From: Streptomyces justiciae
Lineage (GTDB): Bacteria; Actinomycetota; Actinomycetes; Streptomycetales; Streptomycetaceae
NCBI RefSeq assembly: GCF_015163075.1
Contig: NZ_JADDXU010000013.1
Location: 186,001 to 250,000, forward strand
Direction of reading: 5' to 3'
Length of the DNA stretch: 64,000 nt
Under the pieces are notes generated by a model. It made no database searches and was not told the DNA's origin. It was given only the letters and a program-made list of their open reading frames with translations. Positions 61,255-64,000 of this stretch are shown piece by piece. Position 1 is the stretch's first letter; every line of letters starts with the position of its first letter. The translations under genes were made by a program, and so were the position numbers.

Positions 61255-61649
61255 GGCACGCTCCGCCCAGCGTTGATGTGCCAGTCGGTGTGGAGCCAGT
61301 CGGTTCGGCTCAACTACTGTATCCGTCACGGAATGCGCAACGCCAGAAGTCCTACCCATGTGGACGGTGACACGGGCCCGGACCGCCGATAGGGCGGCTA
61401 TTACAGGTTGCAGAAGGCCGTGAACAGGGCATCTCCGTTGTATGGCTGGGGTATTGAGGGCCGAGCTGATGTGAGTGGAAACTGGGTCAGGTGGGGCTGG
61501 GTGATGCAGCCCCACCCAACGCAGATTTCGGCGGCTGTACGCCAGAGGCATTCTGGGCGCACTCGTCTGTACACCTCTGGGCGGGCGCCCCGTGTATCAG
61601 TACGCTCGGTGGTGGGCCTATCGCACTCGGTGTGCTTCGAGGGGGCAGC
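61255..61649. other. Divergent promoter region of the large operon and the STAND relic
   Basis: About 400 bases with no supported gene. It must contain the promoters for the minus-strand giant-protein operon and for the plus-strand 157-aa gene. I could not identify convincing -35/-10 pairs. Confidence 0.4.
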
Positions 61650-62123
61650 ATGCTGGATCAGCCGCTGGTCGCGCTGGCGTCGGCGGCCGGGGCCGCTGTG
61701 GCCTCGGCAGCGGGCACGGACGCCTGGCAGGGCTTGCGTCAACGCGTGGCTCGGATCTTGGGCCATGGAGACGGGGCAGAGGGCGTTCTGCTGGAACGAC
61801 TCGACGGGTCCGTCGTCGAGTTGGAGCGTGCTGGATCTGAGGGGCGGGAACTAGCCCGTGCGAGGTTGGTGGCCGTCTGGCAGACTCGCTTTCACGATCT
61901 CCTGGAGGACGCCGACAACGAGGACCGTGCGCAGTTGGTCCGGCATCTCAACGAGCTGGTCAGGTACGGGCAACAGTCGTTTGGCGGGGTAGCTGCCGGT
62001 GATGGCGGACTCGCCGTCGAGGGAACGGTCGACATCCGCGCCGATCGGGGGTCGGCTGCTGCTGGCGTGATGGGCGGCGTGGCGATCGGAAACCCTCAGA
62101 GGCCGGGCCCGGGGCACACCTGA
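61650..62123 (+). CDS. 157-aa companion of a STAND/TPR gene
   Basis: The ATG at 61650 follows GAGGGGGCAGC. The N-terminus LDQPLVALASAAGAAVASAA is hydrophobic and Ala-rich, followed by DAWQGLRQRVARILGHGD, a helical region (ELARARLVAVWQTRFHDLLE), and a tail with the Gly/Ala motif: GDGGLAVEGTVDIRADRG then SAAAGVMGGVAIGN. The tail resembles those at 34252 and at the start of the NB-ARC protein at 34600. Directly followed by a broken NB-ARC/TPR gene. Probably the remaining partner of a dead STAND module. Confidence 0.65.
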   Translation: MLDQPLVALASAAGAAVASAAGTDAWQGLRQRVARILGHGDGAEGVLLERLDGSVVELERAGSEGRELARARLVAVWQTRFHDLLEDADNEDRAQLVRHLNELVRYGQQSFGGVAAGDGGLAVEGTVDIRADRGSAAAGVMGGVAIGNPQRPGPGHT

Positions 62124-63009
62124 CGACCCCCGGAGCCACCCCGGCGATCTTTGAGTTCACAGGCCCTGCGATCAACGCGCACCACCACAGCGTCGCCGCC
62201 CACAGCATCAACCGCTTCGACTACTACGCAGCGCCGTCGGCGCCGCTGGTGTGGCCGCATGCCGTCGGCGTCGTTCCGCGGCAAGCGGAGTGCTTCCAAC
62301 ACCGTGACGCGGTGGAGGTGCTGGAGCGTGCGGTAGCCGGAGGTGGCACCGCAGTTCTGTGCCAAGTCCTTTCCGGGACAGGTGGTGTTGGCAAGACCCA
62401 GCTGGCCGCGCACTACGCGCGCTGTTCTTGGCGAGACGGGGCCGTGGACCTCGTGGCCTGGGTCACCGCATCGAGCCGCGAGTCAATCGTCAGCTCTTAC
62501 GGGCGTCTTGGGGCAGACGTGGCGGCAGGGGACCTGCGCGATCCCGAGCAGGCAGCCGCATGTTTCCTGGCGTGGGCCGAGACGACCGATCGCCGATGGT
62601 TGATCGTGCTTGATGACCTGGCCGACCCCGCTGACCTTCGTGGCCTTTGGCCACCCGCCAGCCCCGGTGGCCAAGTGCTGATCACCACCCGCCGCCGAGA
62701 TGCGGCCCTCCGCGGACGAAGCCGCGTCCATATCGACATAGGTCTGTTCACTCCTGCCGAGGCGGCGAGCTATTGCTGGCCGACCGGCTGCGCGTGATGG
62801 GGCCCGAGCATCCTCACACCTTCTCCGCACGCCGCCATCTCGCCCATTGGATTGGCAGGGTCGGCGACCCCGTCGGCGCAGCCACAGCCCTTGTCGAGTT
62901 GCTTGCTGATCAGTTGCGTGTGCTTGGGCCGCAGCACCCCGAGACTTGGGCCACAGAAGACAGTCTTGCCTTCTGGCGTGCGGAAGTGGACCGTGGGCGT
63001 CCGACGTAG
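62120..63009 (+). pseudogene. NB-ARC/TPR STAND gene with internal deletion
   Basis: From about 62140 the plus frame reads INAHHHSVAAHSINRFDYYA, WPHAVGVVPRQAECFQHRDA, VLSGTGGVGKTQLAAHYARC (Walker A), RRWLIVLDDLADPADLRGLW (Walker B) and QVLITTRRRDAAL. After GLFTPAEAASY (about 62768) it breaks and, in another frame, continues as the end of the TPR array: LLADRLRVMGPEHPHTFSAR, then LVELLADQLRVLGPQHPETW. By comparison with the intact gene at 34600 about 300 residues plus most TPRs are missing. No convincing start codon is seen (CTG at 62120 or GTG at 62249 are options). Walker motifs are intact but the product cannot work as a sensor. Confidence 0.8.
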
Positions 63010-63052
63010 CCGGCCTTCGCCGCCCTCACCCGCTGGTGGGGAGAGGAGCGCG

Positions 63053-63170
63053 TCCGTGTACTCACGATCGTCACGTTTTCCGGGGCCTCGCCTCGACCGC
63101 CTTCGCACCCCTGACGGCCACCGTCGGCGAACACCTCAGCTGGCGCACCACGTACGTCGTCCTGGCAGGC
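63053..63170 (+). pseudogene. Fragment of an MFS transporter
   Basis: RVLTIVTFSGA in one frame and FRGLASTAFAPLTATVGEHL then SWRTTYVVLAG in another resemble a membrane segment pair of Streptomyces MFS transporters (G-F-A-S-T-x-F-x-P-L-x-x-x-L-x-x-x-L-G-W-R-x-x-Y). Very short and frameshifted. Low confidence. Confidence 0.4.
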
Positions 63171-63279
63171 AGCGATGCGGCAGCGCACCACTCTTATCTG
63201 GCTCTTCGGGAAGTCCGTCACACCGTTCCCCGGCTCATTCGCGACCATCTACGTCTGCCGGCGCATCATCACCACTCTT

Positions 63280-63499
63280 GGCAGGCCACGACTTCGACTT
63301 CACTGGCGTCAGCTTCGACAGTGGGGATCCCTCAGAAGCCGTGCTCTCTGGTGGCTCGGTGAGCTTCAGCGAGGCTGTGTTCTGTGGCGGCTCTGTCAAC
63401 TTCTCTGATGCAGAGTTCTCTGGCGCCGCGGTCAGTTTTGAGCAGGCGGGGTTTACCTGCGGTCTCGCACTGGGATGCGTCGGGCAGGGCTGCAACTGA
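63280..63499 (+). pseudogene. C-terminal fragment of a repeat protein (pentapeptide-like)
   Basis: The frame ending at 63499 contains FDFTGVSFDSGDPSEAVLSG, then GSVSFSEAVFCGGSVNFSDA and EFSGAAVSFEQAGF, with a 10-11 residue period (VxFSxAxFxGG), and a final Cys-containing tail. This matches the C-terminus of pentapeptide-type proteins common in Streptomyces. The start and N-terminal part are missing. Confidence 0.55.
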
Positions 63500-63589
63500 A
63501 TGCCGCTCACCCTGCATGCACGGAGGCATGAGAACACTGCACCCGGAGCGCATCCTGCGCCAGAACCGGGGAGCGCTGGCAGGCTCTGA

Positions 63590-63795
63590 CCCCGTTGGAG
63601 CGTCGGCGGATTCGAGTTTGGTTGAAGCAGGCTGCCCGGCGTTGGGGCCTGTACGCGCTGATCATGGCAGGGGCACTGCTGCTGTTCGTGGTGCTGCCCT
63701 GGCTGATCTGGGAGGGGCCCGTACAAGCTCGATGCCGACCATCTGGACGAGACCAAGCTGAAGGAGCAGTCGGGAGCGCTCGTCACTGGATTGCG
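63590..63795 (+). pseudogene. N-terminal fragment of a membrane pentapeptide-type protein
   Basis: RRIRVWLKQAARRWGLYALI, MAGALLLFVVLPWLIWEGP and, after a frameshift at about 63720, KLDADHLDETKLKEQSGALV then TGLRT. This is the N-terminal membrane region of Streptomyces pentapeptide-repeat proteins, which normally continues into a second helix. Here the homology stops near 63795, where another gene begins on the opposite strand. Confidence 0.5.
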
Positions 63796-63979
63796 TACAC
63801 CAGGTGCAGCCGCAGTCGTCGAGGTGCAGGCCCTCGTCGTCGATCCAGGTACCGGTCCGGTAGCCCGCACTCTCCTCCGCCTCGGTGGTCGCCGTCACGA
63901 CGGCCACGAGCGCCCATCGTGCCCCCAGCACCTCGAGATCCGGAAGGTCCCCCGGCAGTCCCGGCCACTGGATGGTCAT
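63662..63979 (-). CDS. Hypothetical protein, probably 3'-truncated
   Basis: The ATG at 63977-63979 has AAGGGG upstream. The product begins MTIQWPGLPGDLPDLEVLGA, has RWALVAVVTATTEAEESAGY, and the pattern DDEGLHLDDCGCTWC, in which DDCGC-x-W recalls a small Streptomyces hypothetical family. From about residue 60 on the frame runs through DNA whose other strand encodes the pentapeptide-protein fragment, so the original C-terminus has probably been lost at a junction near 63795. Confidence 0.5.
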   Translation of the reverse strand: MTIQWPGLPGDLPDLEVLGARWALVAVVTATTEAEESAGYRTGTWIDDEGLHLDDCGCTWCTQSSDERSRLLLQLGLVQMVGIELVRAPPRSARAAPRTAAVPLP

Positions 63980-64000
63980 CTGCTTTCCCCTTCGTCGATC

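Noticed and set aside
1..64000. CRISPR arrays, tRNA or rRNA genes
   Set aside because: No regularly spaced repeats and no tRNA cloverleaf or rRNA sequence were recognised. A tRNA scan was not possible, so a missed tRNA cannot be excluded.

Overview
The window is high-GC actinobacterial DNA, almost certainly a Streptomyces chromosome. Codons are G/C-ending, GTG and TTG starts are common, and stop/start overlaps of the GTGA, TGATG and TTGA type join many genes. CBM2-linked secreted cellulases, a CelR/CebR-type operator, an LAETG-anchored surface protein, CotH/VTC/DUF4956 proteins and SpoIIE-type phosphatases all fit that genus. It is an accessory region: intact catabolic and regulatory genes alternate with many decayed gene fragments, transposon traces and a very large uncharacterised operon.

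Layout. 1-2.0 kb: a minus-strand operon of a VTC-domain protein, a DUF4956 membrane protein and CotH (cut by the window edge). 2.2-8 kb: a frameshifted small membrane protein, an LtrA-family protein, a cell-wall-anchored LAETG protein, fossils of a Na+/H+ antiporter and a GH3 glycosidase, and a DUF4279 protein. 8.1-9.3 kb: a GAF-SpoIIE phosphatase. 9.5-15.3 kb: a TetR regulator facing a four-gene minus-strand catabolic operon (two alpha/beta hydrolases, an FAD aromatic monooxygenase, an amidohydrolase). The tetR promoter and the operon promoter share an operator-like sequence.

15.3-23 kb is a cellulase cluster: GH6 (minus), then GH48, GH12 and a LacI-family regulator (plus). Three CelR-type boxes lie in the promoters, two of them perfect TGGGAGCGCTCCCA palindromes. 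The GH48 reads through in frame but lacks three family-conserved segments, so it may be catalytically dead. 23.3-26 kb: cytochrome P450, ferredoxin and a frameshifted ferredoxin reductase. 28-32.6 kb: an arabinan/arabinoxylan locus with a decayed GH43, an intact GH43-CBM42 and a GH54-CBM42. A CGAAC-N3-GTTCG operator precedes each of the two divergent GH43 genes.

33.5-37.2 kb holds a probable defence module: a membrane-anchored Mrr-like nuclease, a small two-TM protein with a Gly/Ala repeat tail, and an 875-aa NB-ARC/TPR STAND ATPase. A decayed relative of the last two components sits at 61.6-63.0 kb. 37.2-48.6 kb mixes a TnpB remnant, a PAS-SpoIIE phosphatase, DUF899, VOC, a divergent LysR/SDR pair, cupin and pentapeptide-repeat genes with fossils. 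49.0-61.25 kb is one translationally coupled minus-strand operon of three very large proteins (1153, 952 and 1966 aa). The middle one is a phospholipase D-fold protein; the other two match no family I can name with confidence. The last 2 kb is a graveyard of truncated genes.

All calls come from reading the sequence. Family names rest on recognised motifs, not on database searches.
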